This document shows, piece by piece, positions 1 through 9,700 of a stretch of 64,000 bases of DNA. The stretch is from an uncultured Clostridia bacterium. GTDB taxonomy: Bacteria > Bacillota > Clostridia > TANB77 > CAG-508. The DNA lies in assembly GCA_934141475.1 (NCBI GenBank), contig CAKPCG010000003.1, positions 28,386 through 92,385 on the forward strand, read 5' to 3'. The translations under genes and the position numbers were made by a program. The stretch's first letter is position 1. Each line of letters begins with the position of its first letter. Below the pieces are notes generated by a model that saw only the letters and a program-made list of their open reading frames with translations, had not been told where the DNA came from and did no database searches.

Positions 1-688
1 AGAAAGAGCAGTAGAAGAATCGATAATACAAGCAGGAGCAAGAGAAGTATACATAATAGAAGAACCAATGGCAGCAGCAATAGGAGCTGGAATAAATATA
101 ACAGAACCTAGTGGAAGCATGATAGTAGATATTGGAGGAGGAACAACAGAAGTTGCAGTAATATCACTTGGAGGAATAGTAGTAAGTAACTCTTTAAGAA
201 TAGCAGGAGACGAATTAGACGAAGACATAGTAAACTATATAAGAAGAGAAGAAAACCTATCAATTGGAGAAACAACAGCAGAACAAATAAAAATGCAACT
301 AGGATGTGCAACACCACTTATGACAGATATGCAAATGGAAATAAGAGGAAGAGACCTAATTTCAGGACTTCCAAGAAACATAACAGTAAAATCATCACAA
401 ATAATGGAAGCAATAAGTGAATCAATAGCAAAAATTGTTGAAACAGTAAAACAAACACTAGAAAAAACACCACCAGAACTATCTGCAGATCTAGTAGAAA
501 AAGGAATATATTTAGCAGGTGGAGGAGCATTAATACAAAATTTAGATAAATTATTAAGTCAAGAAACAAATATGCCAGTATATGTTGCAAATTCACCACT
601 TGAATGTGTAGTAAATGGAACAGGAAAAACATTAGAAGACCTAGAAAGATTAAAAACAGTATTAATAAATAGCAGAAAAAGAAGATAA
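1..688 (+). CDS. mreB: MreB, rod-shape actin homologue (C-terminal part, cut by window edge)
   Basis: The reading frame is open from base 2, so the start lies outside the window; about 228 C-terminal residues are present. The actin-fold signatures of MreB are visible: the REVYIIEEPMAAAIGAG block, the phosphate-binding IVDIGGGTTEVAVISLGG loop, and the late adenosine-binding IYLAGGGALI motif. MreB forms membrane-associated filaments that direct lateral wall synthesis together with MreC, MreD and PBP2, which follow in that order. The family assignment rests on several conserved motifs and on the operon order. Nothing unusual is seen in the fragment. Confidence 0.97.
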   Translation, partial: ERAVEESIIQAGAREVYIIEEPMAAAIGAGINITEPSGSMIVDIGGGTTEVAVISLGGIVVSNSLRIAGDELDEDIVNYIRREENLSIGETTAEQIKMQLGCATPLMTDMQMEIRGRDLISGLPRNITVKSSQIMEAISESIAKIVETVKQTLEKTPPELSADLVEKGIYLAGGGALIQNLDKLLSQETNMPVYVANSPLECVVNGTGKTLEDLERLKTVLINSRKRR

Positions 689-749
689 AACAAAAGAAAA
701 AAATTAAATAAAAAGGGGTAACTCTTAAAAAAGAAAGGATAAATTATTT

Positions 750-1565
750 ATGTACAGAAACAAAAAAGGTGGAATAATTGGAATAATAGTAACAATAATA
801 ATTTTAATATTACTAGTTGTACTTACAAATACGGAAAATAGCAATTTATCCTATATAGAAAATATTGCAAACAAACTTGTAAACCCAATACAAAATGGAC
901 TAACATATGTAAAAAATAAAGTACACGGAAATTCATCTTTTTTTACCAATATAAACGATTTAAAAAAAGAAAATCAAGAACTACAAGCAAAAAACAGCAA
1001 ATTAGAAGAAACATTAAGAGAATTAGAAACAATAAAAGCTGAAAATCAAACATTAAAAGAATATTTAAATTTAACACAAAAATACACAGACTACAAAACA
1101 GTGGCTGCAGATGTAATAAGTAGAGATATAAGTAATTATTCAAAAACAATTGTAATAAATGCAGGTAAAAAAAGTGGAATAAAAGAAAATATGACAGTAA
1201 TTGCGGCAGAAGGACTAGTAGGGCATGTAATATCAGTAACAGAAACAACATCAAAAGTACAAACAATAGTAGATTCATCAAGCAATACAAGTAGTATACT
1301 AAGTTCTTCAAGAGACAGTATAGTATGCAAAGGTTTACTAGAACAAAACAACAATATGAAAGCAGTATATATACCAACAGATGCAAGCATCGCACAAGGG
1401 GATACAGTAGAAACATCAGGGCTTGGAGGAATATACCCAAAAGGAATTTATATAGGAAAAGTATCGAAAGTTATAAATACAACAAATCTAAATGATAGAT
1501 ATGCAATAGTAGAAACTGCAGTAAATTTCAACAAATTAGAAACAGTACTAATAATAACAAATTAA
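750..1565 (+). CDS. mreC: MreC, cell-shape scaffold protein
   Basis: 271 aa, a normal length for MreC. The N-terminus is short and basic, followed by one membrane helix (about residues 8-25) and a Lys/Glu-rich coiled coil (about 70-110). The periplasmic-type beta domain follows, with the typical VISRDISNYSKTIVINAGKKSGI and GLVGHVISV stretches. MreC bridges MreB filaments to the elongation PBP2 outside the membrane. The start is preceded by an AAGAAAGGA ribosome binding site about 10 nt upstream, and the gene lies 61 nt after mreB. An ordinary member of the mre operon. Confidence 0.95.
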   Translation: MYRNKKGGIIGIIVTIIILILLVVLTNTENSNLSYIENIANKLVNPIQNGLTYVKNKVHGNSSFFTNINDLKKENQELQAKNSKLEETLRELETIKAENQTLKEYLNLTQKYTDYKTVAADVISRDISNYSKTIVINAGKKSGIKENMTVIAAEGLVGHVISVTETTSKVQTIVDSSSNTSSILSSSRDSIVCKGLLEQNNNMKAVYIPTDASIAQGDTVETSGLGGIYPKGIYIGKVSKVINTTNLNDRYAIVETAVNFNKLETVLIITN

Positions 1566-1583
1566 ATAGGAGGATAGGAAAAA

Positions 1584-2119
1584 GTGAAAAAAGTTTTAAT
1601 TAATATAATGTTAGTAATAACTTTTATACTAATATATTTACTACAAGTTAACCTATTCTCATCTTTTAAAATTGCACGGAATTAAGCCAAATTTATTTAT
1701 AATATTTGTACTATTTATAGGATTATTTTATAACAAAATAGCAGGAATTACCTACGGAATAGTAATGCGGAATACTTTTAGACTTATTTATAGGAAGAAA
1801 AGTAGGAATTACAGCAATAATGTTAGCAACAGTTGGTCTAATAGGAGGAATATTTGACAAAAACTTTTCAAAAGAAAGTAGAATAACAATAATAATAATG
1901 GTAATAGTAAGCACATTTATATATGAAATTGGAGCATATTTAGTTGGATGTCCAATATATGGCTACTCATTAGAAATACTAAAATTTTTAAAAATACTTG
2001 CAATAGAGACCATATATAACATTATTATAACAATAATACTATATCCAGCAATACAAAAATTCGGTTATAAAATAGAAGAAGAATTCAAAGGAAATAAAAT
2101 TTTAACAAGATATTTTTAA
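1584..2119 (+). CDS. mreD: MreD, with two +1 frameshifts at CGG
   Basis: A GTG start at 1584 follows an AGGAGG site at 1568-1573. Read literally, the frame stops after about 33 codons. If the C of the in-frame CGG at 1677-1679 and again of the CGG at 1768-1770 is skipped, one continuous hydrophobic protein of 177 aa results, which is the family's usual length. It reads through FKIAGIKPN and ITYGIVMGILLDLFIGRKVGI, the latter matching the conserved GxxxGLLxDLFxG segment of MreD. MreD is the polytopic membrane partner of MreC and PBP2. Both shifts occur at CGG followed by A and yield GGA glycine. No other damage is visible, so this is better explained by recoding than by decay. Confidence 0.88.
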
Positions 2120-2144
2120 ATGAAAATCCACAAGAGAAGGTGAA

Positions 2145-4244
2145 GTGTTGAAAAGAAAAATAAAAAAAGAACATACCAATTTCAGATTTAACATATTAAC
2201 AATCATAGTATATATATTAGGAGTAATTTTAATAGTAAAGTTATTTGAACTACAAATAATAAAAGGAAGTCAATACAGAGAACTATCAAATACAAGACTA
2301 TCAAGAGAAAGCACTTTAGAAGCATCAAGAGGCGAAATAGTAGATAGGTCAGGAAATGTATTAGCAACAAGTACGAGTTCATTTAATATAGAAATATATA
2401 AAACAAAATCAGACTCAGAAACATTAAACAAATGTATTTTAAATCTTGTAAATTTATTTGAAGAAAATGGAGTTTCATATCCAAATAATTTTCCAATAAA
2501 TAATGAATGCACAGAATATACAATAGAAGGAGATACTTTAAAAAAATGGCTTTCAAAATATAAACTTGCAGAAAACACAAAAGTTACTGACACAATAGAA
2601 TATTTCAAAAAGAAATATGAAATAACATCTGAAAACCTAACAGATGTAAGAAAAATATTATCAATAAGATACGAAATGACCAATAAAGGCTATAGTAGTA
2701 CAAAATCATTAGGACTTGCAGAAAATGTATCAAGAGAAATTGTAGCAAAAATAAGTGAAAGAAATGCAGACTTTCCAGGAGTTACAATAACAACACAAAG
2801 TTCAAGAAAATACAACTATGGAACATTAGCATCACATATATTAGGTTACATAGGAAAAATAAGTGAAAAAGAATATAACGAAGAACAAGACGTATACAAA
2901 AATGACGACTATGTTGGAAGAACAGGAATAGAATCACTATTTGAAAATTACTTAAGAGGAACAAAAGGAAAAGAAGAAATAGAAATGACAGTAGATGGAA
3001 CAGTTACGGGAGAAACTGTTACAAAAGAACCAGAACAAGGTTCAACAATAGTTCTAACAATAGATTCAAAATTACAAGAAGTTGCAGAAACAGCATTAAA
3101 AAACAACATAGAAAAAATAAAAAATGGTGGATTTTCAAGTAGATATGATGCTAAAGGAGGAAGTGTAGCAGTAATAGATGTACACTCAGGAGAAATATTA
3201 GCAATGGCAAGCTACCCAGATTATGATCCAAACTCGTGGGTTGGAGGTATAAGTGTAGCTGAATACAATCAAATAAAAGAAAACAACGCATTATTCAACA
3301 AAGCTGTATCAGGCTCATATGCCCCAGGTTCAATATTTAAAATGGTAACTGCACTAGCAGGATTAGAAACAGGAGTTATCTCAACAAATGAAAAAATAAA
3401 TGACACAGGAATATACACCAAATACAAAGATTATCAACCTAGATGTTGGTATTACAATAGTTATCATAGGGGACATGGATACTTAAATGTATCTGGAGCA
3501 ATTCAGCATTCATGTAACTACTTCTTTTACGAAACAGGAAATAGAATGGGAATAAACACTTTAGATAAATATGCACAATATTTTGGATTAGGAACAAAAA
3601 CAGGAATAGAACTTCCAAGCGAAACATCAGGAACATTAGCATCACCAGAAGTAGCAAAAAAACTAGGAGAAACATGGTCAGCAGGACAAGTACTTCAAGC
3701 ATCAATTGGTCAAAGTTATAATAGCTTTTCACCAATACAACTTGTAAAATACATAGCAATGGTTGCAAATGGAGGAAACAAAATAAAGCCAACACTAGTA
3801 AAAAGAATACTAAATGCAGATGGAACAGAAAGCTCAAAAACAGAAATAAATCAATATGTAAAACAAAAATTAGGTTTAGAAGATGATACATCAGAAAATC
3901 TATCATTTTCAGAAACAAATATAAAAGCAGTACTAGAGGGAATGCGTTCGGTTACAGAAGAAGGAGGAACTGCAAGTAGTGTATTTAAAAACTTCAATAT
4001 AGAAGTCGGAGGAAAAACAGGATCTGCAGAAGCAGGCTCAAATGTAAACGCATGGTTTGCAGGATTTGCACCATTTAATGATCCAGAAATAGCAGTTGTA
4101 GTAATGGTAGAAAATGGTGGTCATGGATTTTACACAGCAGAAGTCGCAAAAGAAATAATTGCAGAATACTTTGGAATGAACATAAATTCAAATGAAATCC
4201 AAGAAAACAACCAAGCAATAGACTATGTTGAAAATATACATTAA
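2145..4244 (+). CDS. mrdA: Penicillin-binding protein 2 (elongation transpeptidase)
   Basis: 699 aa. One N-terminal membrane helix (about residues 17-38) is followed by a dimerisation domain and a class B transpeptidase domain. The active-site SIFK motif is at about residue 396, the SCN motif near 456 and the KTG motif near 624. It crosslinks peptidoglycan during lateral growth with RodA and MreBCD. The start is GTG at 2145 (TTG at 2148 is an alternative), both placed after a GAGAAGG ribosome binding site. Its position right after mreD is the classical arrangement. Gene is intact and contains no in-frame CGG. Confidence 0.95.
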   Translation: MLKRKIKKEHTNFRFNILTIIVYILGVILIVKLFELQIIKGSQYRELSNTRLSRESTLEASRGEIVDRSGNVLATSTSSFNIEIYKTKSDSETLNKCILNLVNLFEENGVSYPNNFPINNECTEYTIEGDTLKKWLSKYKLAENTKVTDTIEYFKKKYEITSENLTDVRKILSIRYEMTNKGYSSTKSLGLAENVSREIVAKISERNADFPGVTITTQSSRKYNYGTLASHILGYIGKISEKEYNEEQDVYKNDDYVGRTGIESLFENYLRGTKGKEEIEMTVDGTVTGETVTKEPEQGSTIVLTIDSKLQEVAETALKNNIEKIKNGGFSSRYDAKGGSVAVIDVHSGEILAMASYPDYDPNSWVGGISVAEYNQIKENNALFNKAVSGSYAPGSIFKMVTALAGLETGVISTNEKINDTGIYTKYKDYQPRCWYYNSYHRGHGYLNVSGAIQHSCNYFFYETGNRMGINTLDKYAQYFGLGTKTGIELPSETSGTLASPEVAKKLGETWSAGQVLQASIGQSYNSFSPIQLVKYIAMVANGGNKIKPTLVKRILNADGTESSKTEINQYVKQKLGLEDDTSENLSFSETNIKAVLEGMRSVTEEGGTASSVFKNFNIEVGGKTGSAEAGSNVNAWFAGFAPFNDPEIAVVVMVENGGHGFYTAEVAKEIIAEYFGMNINSNEIQENNQAIDYVENIH

Positions 4245-4279
4245 AAAGAAGCTAGAGAAAATGAAAAGGAGTACAAAAA

Positions 4280-4891
4280 ATGAGAAGCTGTATAAATGTA
4301 AGCCAAAAAAATAATTTGGTAGTAATAAAAATACATCCAGAGGCAAAAATAGAAGACATAATACCACAAATAAGAAAAAAGACAGTTCAATTACAAAAGA
4401 TATATAAAGAAGAAAAAACTCCAATAATGATAACAGGAAAGGTACTAAAGAATAAAGAAATGGATGAAATTGAAGAAATAATAAAAGATAAACTAGAAGT
4501 AGAAGTAGACTTTGACATGCCAAAAGAACTAGGGCTACATAACATAAAAAGAACATTTATACAAGAAGTCTCAGTATCAGAAACCAAATTCCACAGAGGC
4601 TCTCTTAGATCAGGTCAAAAAATAGAAGAAGATGGAAGCATAGTTATAATCGGAGATGTAAATTCAGGAGCCGAAGTAGTTGCATCTGACAACATAGTTG
4701 TTTTAGGAACACTTAGGGGATTAGCACATGCGGGAGCAAAAGGAAACACAAAAGCAATAATTGCAGCTGGAAAATTAGACACAGTCCAAATAAGAATTGC
4801 AAACATAGTAAAAGAAATAGATAGAGACGAAGAACCATTACATAGACAAGCTTATGTTTATATAGAAGAAGACAAAGTTTTAATTGAATAA
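4280..4891 (+). CDS. minC: Septum site-determining protein MinC
   Basis: 203 aa. The C-terminal half is the MinC right-handed beta helix that binds MinD and blocks FtsZ bundling, recognisable by the run RGSLRSGQKI, GSIVIIGDVNSGAEV, NIVVLGTLRGLAHAGAKGN. The N-terminal domain (about residues 1-100) is short but MinC-like. It closes the mreBCD-mrdA operon, as in many Firmicutes. MinD, which normally follows, is not here: a strong terminator comes immediately after, so minD must lie elsewhere or be absent. The ATG follows an AAAAGGAG site. Confidence 0.92.
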   Translation: MRSCINVSQKNNLVVIKIHPEAKIEDIIPQIRKKTVQLQKIYKEEKTPIMITGKVLKNKEMDEIEEIIKDKLEVEVDFDMPKELGLHNIKRTFIQEVSVSETKFHRGSLRSGQKIEEDGSIVIIGDVNSGAEVVASDNIVVLGTLRGLAHAGAKGNTKAIIAAGKLDTVQIRIANIVKEIDRDEEPLHRQAYVYIEEDKVLIE

Positions 4892-4896
4892 AAAAT

Positions 4897-4940
4897 AAAA
4901 ATGCTGAGACCTTGGTTTAGTAACCACCTCAGCATTTTTT
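4897..4940. terminator. Bidirectional terminator after minC
   Basis: An inverted repeat ATGCTGAG (4901-4908) / CTCAGCAT (4928-4935) with an inner GGTT/AACC stem is followed by a T run on the plus strand. It is preceded by an A run, so it can also work on the minus strand. It separates convergent minC and the 5002-6396 operon. Confidence 0.85.
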
Positions 4941-4956
4941 ATATAACCAATATTTA

Positions 4957-4982
4957 TTATATAGTTATTTATATAACTATAT
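4957..4982. repeat. AT-only palindrome downstream of the 5002 gene
   Basis: A near-perfect inverted repeat, TATATAGTTAT, four-base loop, ATAACTATATA, lies between the bidirectional terminator and the end of the minus-strand operon. It may be a second weak transcript-end hairpin. There is no T tract directly beside it, so the function is unclear. Confidence 0.5.
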
Positions 4983-5001
4983 AATAATTTTAGATAATTT
5001 T

Positions 5002-5634
5002 TCAACTCAAAAGAAGCAAAATTAAGCTAATAAATAGTTCTTCATCTTTTACACCTTCTTTATACAAAAAGAAAATTAAGCAAATTAAAAGAATATCATC
5101 AAAATAAAGTTTTAATCCAAATAACTCAAAAAAATAGTTAGAATCAGTTTTTTTTTCTTTACCTCTCTTATTAGAATCATCTTTATTAAAATTATTTTCA
5201 AGTGATGTATTATTATCAGAAAAATTATTGGTTCCACTAAAATTATTTTTATGTGACGAATAATTTACTTTATGTAAGTTATTATCTGAGCCTAAATTAT
5301 TTGAATTATGTAAGTTAGTATTTAGGTTAAAATTGCTTGAATTATATAAGTTATTATTTAGACCTAAATTGTTTGCATTATTCAAATTGCTATCTAAGCT
5401 AAAACTATTTCTCTTAGAGTTATTTCCACTAAAACTACTATTTAGGTTAAAGTTATGTACCCAATTAGAAGAATTTAGTTTGTCAGAATTATTAAATGTA
5501 TTTATATTGTAGGATTCATTAAATTTATCATCATTATTAATTTTATTGTTATTCAAACCACTAAGAAATTTGCTCTGATTTGAATAATTTTTATAATTAT
5601 GATTGTAAAAAAAAGGATAACGAAAAAATGGCAT
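5002..5634 (-). CDS. Asn-rich protein with hydrophobic C-terminal domain, unknown
   Basis: 210 aa. Residues about 1-165 are low complexity, dominated by Asn, Ser, Leu and Lys, with irregular NNL/NLN repeats. The last 45 residues differ sharply: a compact FELFGLKLYFDDILLI motif followed by two hydrophobic segments ending in a leucine run. Only this C-terminal part looks constrained; I recall similar short tails on hypothetical proteins of Clostridia but cannot name a family. The start overlaps the upstream stop as TAATG, which indicates translational coupling within a three-gene operon. The Asn-rich part may be a flexible spacer for a membrane-bound tail. Confidence 0.75.
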   Translation of the reverse strand: MPFFRYPFFYNHNYKNYSNQSKFLSGLNNNKINNDDKFNESYNINTFNNSDKLNSSNWVHNFNLNSSFSGNNSKRNSFSLDSNLNNANNLGLNNNLYNSSNFNLNTNLHNSNNLGSDNNLHKVNYSSHKNNFSGTNNFSDNNTSLENNFNKDDSNKRGKEKKTDSNYFFELFGLKLYFDDILLICLIFFLYKEGVKDEELFISLILLLLS

Positions 5635-6215
5635 TAATTTTCATCTCCTTTATTAAAATTAAAAAGACCAGACAAATTAGTTATCTTTAAAAGATTAACA
5701 TATTGATCAATCTTTTTTTGTCTACTTTCTCTTAAATATGGTTTTAAAGAATAAAGTAAATTACTTCTAGGATCATCATTTTTGTTTAAAGTTTCCATAA
5801 TAGATTTAATTTTTAAGATTGTTTCAAAATCAATTTTACTAGAAAAATCATTATTAGAAGTACTAGTTTCAGAACTACTAGAAGAATTTTTTTCGTTACC
5901 TAAATTTGCATTAAAAAAGTTTTTTAAAATATCAAAAGAACTATTTGATGTATTATAAGAATCTTCATTATTAGAATCATTTGACGTATTAAAAGAATTT
6001 GTATTATTAGAACCATTTAAATTATTAGATGAACTTACATAATTAGAATTATCTGAAATACTAGAATACTTAGATAAATCATCAGAATTATTAGAAATAG
6101 TAGAACTTGAAGAAGTAGAAGAGGCAGAATTATTAAAAGGCTTTAACATATTAACCAAGTTAGAAATCATCTCAGGTGTTATATCAAGATTTTTATTTAT
6201 TTTTTCATCTGCCAT
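5634..6215 (-). CDS. Ser/Asn-rich protein with conserved C-terminal helical domain, unknown
   Basis: 193 aa. The N-terminus (DITPEMISNLVNMLKPF) is helical, about 80 residues of Ser/Asn low complexity follow, and a conserved-looking helical C-terminus carries LKIKSIMETLNKNDDPRSNLLYSLKPYLRESRQKKIDQ in overlapping segments. The DPRxxLLxxLKPYLRExRxxKIDQ pattern resembles small uncharacterised proteins common in Clostridia. It is the second gene of the minus-strand operon and is coupled to the gene downstream by a one-base overlap. Its N-terminal motif echoes the 53-aa protein just upstream (ISYLMNMLNKM), suggesting related interaction helices. Confidence 0.75.
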   Translation of the reverse strand: MADEKINKNLDITPEMISNLVNMLKPFNNSASSTSSSSTISNNSDDLSKYSSISDNSNYVSSSNNLNGSNNTNSFNTSNDSNNEDSYNTSNSSFDILKNFFNANLGNEKNSSSSSETSTSNNDFSSKIDFETILKIKSIMETLNKNDDPRSNLLYSLKPYLRESRQKKIDQYVNLLKITNLSGLFNFNKGDEN

Positions 6216-6234
6216 AATACTTCCTCCTTTTTAA

Positions 6235-6396
6235 CTACATAGGCTTTCCATTATTTTTTTGATTTAAAGCCTGAATTATTTTATTTTTTTCTTCAGGACC
6301 AAGAATTTGATTAAGTTGGTTAAGTCCATTTGCCAATTGATTTTTGTCCATTTTATTTAACATATTCATAAGATAAGAAATATCATTATTATTCAT
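6235..6396 (-). CDS. 53-aa helical protein, first gene of the Asn-rich operon
   Basis: A short ORF with a strong GAGGTGAT ribosome binding site 5 nt before its ATG and a TAG stop, ending 19 nt before the next gene of the operon. The product (MNNNDISYLMNMLNKMDKNQ at the start, then LNQLNQILGPEEKNKIIQAL) is predicted to form two amphipathic helices. The codon composition and the ribosome binding site support a real gene. Function unknown; it probably works with the two following Asn-rich proteins. Confidence 0.7.
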   Translation of the reverse strand: MNNNDISYLMNMLNKMDKNQLANGLNQLNQILGPEEKNKIIQALNQKNNGKPM

Positions 6397-6419
6397 AAAA
6401 ATCACCTCTTCATAATTAT

Positions 6420-6448
6420 ATTATATTAACAAAAACAATATGTGTGAA
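6420..6448 (-). promoter_or_regulatory. Candidate sigma-A promoter of the Asn-rich operon
   Basis: On the minus strand TTCACA (6448-6443), a 17-nt spacer and a perfect TATAAT (6425-6420) lie 24 nt upstream of the 53-aa gene. The -10 is consensus; the -35 matches four of six. Confidence 0.5.
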
Positions 6449-6519
6449 TTAAAAAAGATAATATTTAGCAAAAAAGACAAAATGTAACATAAAAAGTTAC
6501 GAAAAGTGTAAAAAAAATA

Positions 6520-6548
6520 TTGCAAAAAAACGCGAAAGGCTATATAAT
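6520..6548 (+). promoter_or_regulatory. Upstream promoter candidate of surface operon 1
   Basis: TTGCAA (6520-6525), 17-nt spacer, TATAAT (6543-6548). It lies about 210 nt before the A1 start and would give a long leader that includes the TCCGTAAA element. Confidence 0.45.
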
Positions 6549-6642
6549 AGTGTATAGAATGGCTAATTATGTTAGAAAAAATATTGTAACATAATTGTAA
6601 TAAAAAATTAATAAAAAAGTCAAAAAAATCTATTAAAAAGCA

Positions 6643-6650
6643 TCCGTAAA
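6643..6650 (+). promoter_or_regulatory. TCCGTARA element upstream of surface operon 1
   Basis: TCCGTAAA lies 47 nt upstream of the -35 hexamer at 6690. The same octamer class lies 58 nt upstream of the -35 of operons 2 and 3. The 11-nt difference is about one helical turn, consistent with an activator site on the same DNA face. Sequence seen; function inferred. Confidence 0.45.
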
Positions 6651-6689
6651 GTGTTTAAAGAAAGACAAGCAAAATATTAATAGATGGTG

Positions 6690-6718
6690 TTGACTTGAAA
6701 AATACACTTAATTATAAT
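6690..6718 (+). promoter_or_regulatory. Main promoter of surface operon 1
   Basis: TTGACT (6690-6695), exactly 17 nt, TATAAT (6713-6718). One mismatch to the sigma-A consensus; 39 nt before the A1 start codon, with GGGAGGA as the ribosome binding site. Confidence 0.75.
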
Positions 6719-6756
6719 AATTAAAGTAAAAATGTGTAAAAAAGGGAGGAATTAAT

Positions 6757-9700
6757 ATGAACATTACACAAAAAAGCTTAATTAATAAAATCTGTGCAAT
6801 GTTAGTAATTTTTGCACTAACAATGTCAGATTTTTTATTAGTTGGTTCATCAGCTATAAGCTATGCGTTAGACGAAACAAAAACTAACAATTCAAATATC
6901 GAATTTAGTGCATATTTCGAAAACGAAAATGGCGAAAAGCAAGAAAAAATTGAAAAAACAATAGACAAAAAAGGTGAAAAGCTAATGCTAGAAGTAACAG
7001 TAAAAAATGAAGGATATTTTACTGGAAGCATAAAACTACTAGATAGCAATTTCAAATTTGTAAATAACGAAGAAAAGATAGAAGGTGTAGAAAAAATTGG
7101 TGAAAGTGAAATAACTTTAGACCAAATAAACGCTGGAGTAACAAGAAAAATCGCAGTAGAAATAGAAAGCGTAAGCCAAGAAAAAATAGATTCTACATAT
7201 CTATCAAAACCTTCAAAAATACAAATAGAAGGAAAATATGTAAATAGTAAAAATATCGAAAAAGAAAAATATATCGACATAAAAGGAACAACAAATGTAG
7301 AAGTAGACTGGAAATCAAGTGAAAATACAAATCTAGAAATAGAAGGAAAGCTACTTACAAATTCTGTATACAACATAAATGGAGAAAGTAAAAAAATAGT
7401 TCAAATGCAAATAAACAGCAAAATAACAAATAACAATTATCCAATAAAAAATACAGAAATAAATCTATTTGTTCCAGAAAAGGTTGAAAGTGTAAACGTA
7501 TATGCAAGAAACACAAATGCAACAAATAGTTTGGTAGAATTTGGTCAAAGCAACTACACATACAGTAAGGAAAATAAAAAACTTACAATAAATGTAGCAA
7601 ACGAAGACGAAAAAAATATAAGTTGGTCAAAAGATGCAGTAGATACATATATAGTAACATATGTACTAGATAAATCAGAAAACATAAATGATAAAGATAT
7701 CGAAATCGAAGCAAAAGCCAAATTATATGATGAAAAAGAAATAGCAGCAAAACAAAATGTTCATATTGATGGAGAAATAGATGGAGTAGTTTCAGGAAGT
7801 ATAGAAAATAAAGAAACTTCAATATATAAAGGAAAAATATATACAGGAGAAGAAAGAAACTACGAAGAAATAAACAAAATAGATATAGACTACTTAGATA
7901 TAATAGATGAAATAAAAATAGAACAAAAAGAATCAAAATATATAGAAAATGAAGCTCAAAAAGATTCAAACATTCTATACAAGCAAACAAGAATAAGCAA
8001 AGCAGAATTCTTAAATCTATTTGGACAAAATGGTTATATAACAGTAAAACAATCAAATGGAACAGTAATTGCTAACATAAACAAAGATAGTCAAACAGAC
8101 GAAAATGGAAAAATCGTAATAAACTATCCAGAAGGAGAAAAAAGCGTAGAATTAGATGCAAGTAAACCAGTAAAACTAGGAACTTTAAACATCGAAAATA
8201 CAAAAACAATAAATAATACAAGCTATTCAAGAGAAGAAATAGAAAAAATAAGCAAAATAAAAGAAGAAATGACAATAAATGGAAAAGAAATAACATCAGA
8301 AATAGCTTTAAATGAAACAGAATCATTAGCAGACATAAAAATAGATGTAACAAAAATATCAACAGTAGCTGAAAAACAAACATTAACAATAGATGGAACA
8401 TTACAAGCAAATGACGAATCGAAAGACTTGTACAAAAATCCAGAAGTAAAAATAAGATTACCAAAAGAAATGGAAATAAAATCAGCAGCATATGCAACAC
8501 TATACAAAAATGGACTAGAAATAGAAGATGCTAAAACTGAAAAAGACGAAAACGGAAACCCAGTAGTTGTAATCAAATTTAAAGGAGAACAAACAAAATA
8601 CGATATATCTGGTGGAACAAAAATCTGTGTAAAACTAGAAGTTGCAACAGATAAACTAACACCAAGTAAAGAAAGCCAAATTGAGATGGAATACAAAAAT
8701 GAAAACAAAAATGTTCAAAAAAATGTAAGTACAAAAATAGAATTTGAATCTCAATATGGATTAATGATATACAACAAAATATCAAACATAAACAACATGG
8801 GAGACACAATTTATACAATAGATAATGAAACAGCATATGGTGAACTAAATGCAAATACAGTTGCAAAAGACATAACATTAAACACAACATTAATAAACAA
8901 CTTTGAAGACACAATTTCAAATGTAACATTAATAGGAAAAATACCAGCAAAAGAAGATGACGAAAACTTTGTTGCAAAACTAAATCAACTAGATACACAA
9001 AATCAAAAAATAAATGTATTATATTCAACTAATGTAGATGCAAAAGAAGACGACGAAAGCTGGAATAATTATGTAGAAGATGCTAAATCATACAAAATTA
9101 CAGTAGACCAAATGGAAAAAGAAGAAAAAATAGAATTTAATGTGCCAATTACAATACCAGAAAACTTAAGATACAATAAAAAAGGAACATTATACTCAGA
9201 AGTAACATGTATGTATCAAGGAAAAACTCAAAGCAATAATTCAAGTTTAGTACTAGCTACAAAAGCTGGAATGGGAACAACATCATCTGAAAAAGTAGAA
9301 GAAAAAACAACACAAAATGGAATAGATACACAAATAACAACATTAATAGGAAATGACAGTCTTACTCAAAATGATACAGTATACGAAAATCAAACAATTA
9401 GATATAAAGTAACAGTAAAAAATAATACAGGAAAAGATTATCAAAATGTAGAAATAAAAGCAAATCAAAAAAATGGTTATGTATGGGACAATGTACAAAA
9501 AGTAATATACAATGAATACTACAAAAAAGACATAACAGAACATTATTATGAAGTAACAGATAAAAACGAAGTAACATTAGGCAAAATAGAAAGCTTAAAA
9601 AATGGAGAAAGTTATACATTTGAATATGAAGCAAACTCATATCAGTTAAATGACAAAAATATAGATGGAACTGAAACATATGGAACAATAAATATAACTT

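Noticed and set aside
4280..4891. A full minCD(E) operon
   Set aside because: A strong terminator follows minC directly, and no MinD or MinE is encoded in the window.
6600..6756. Known riboswitch (c-di-GMP class I or II) in the surface operon leaders
   Set aside because: None of the conserved core sequences could be found; only the short TCCGTARA word is shared.
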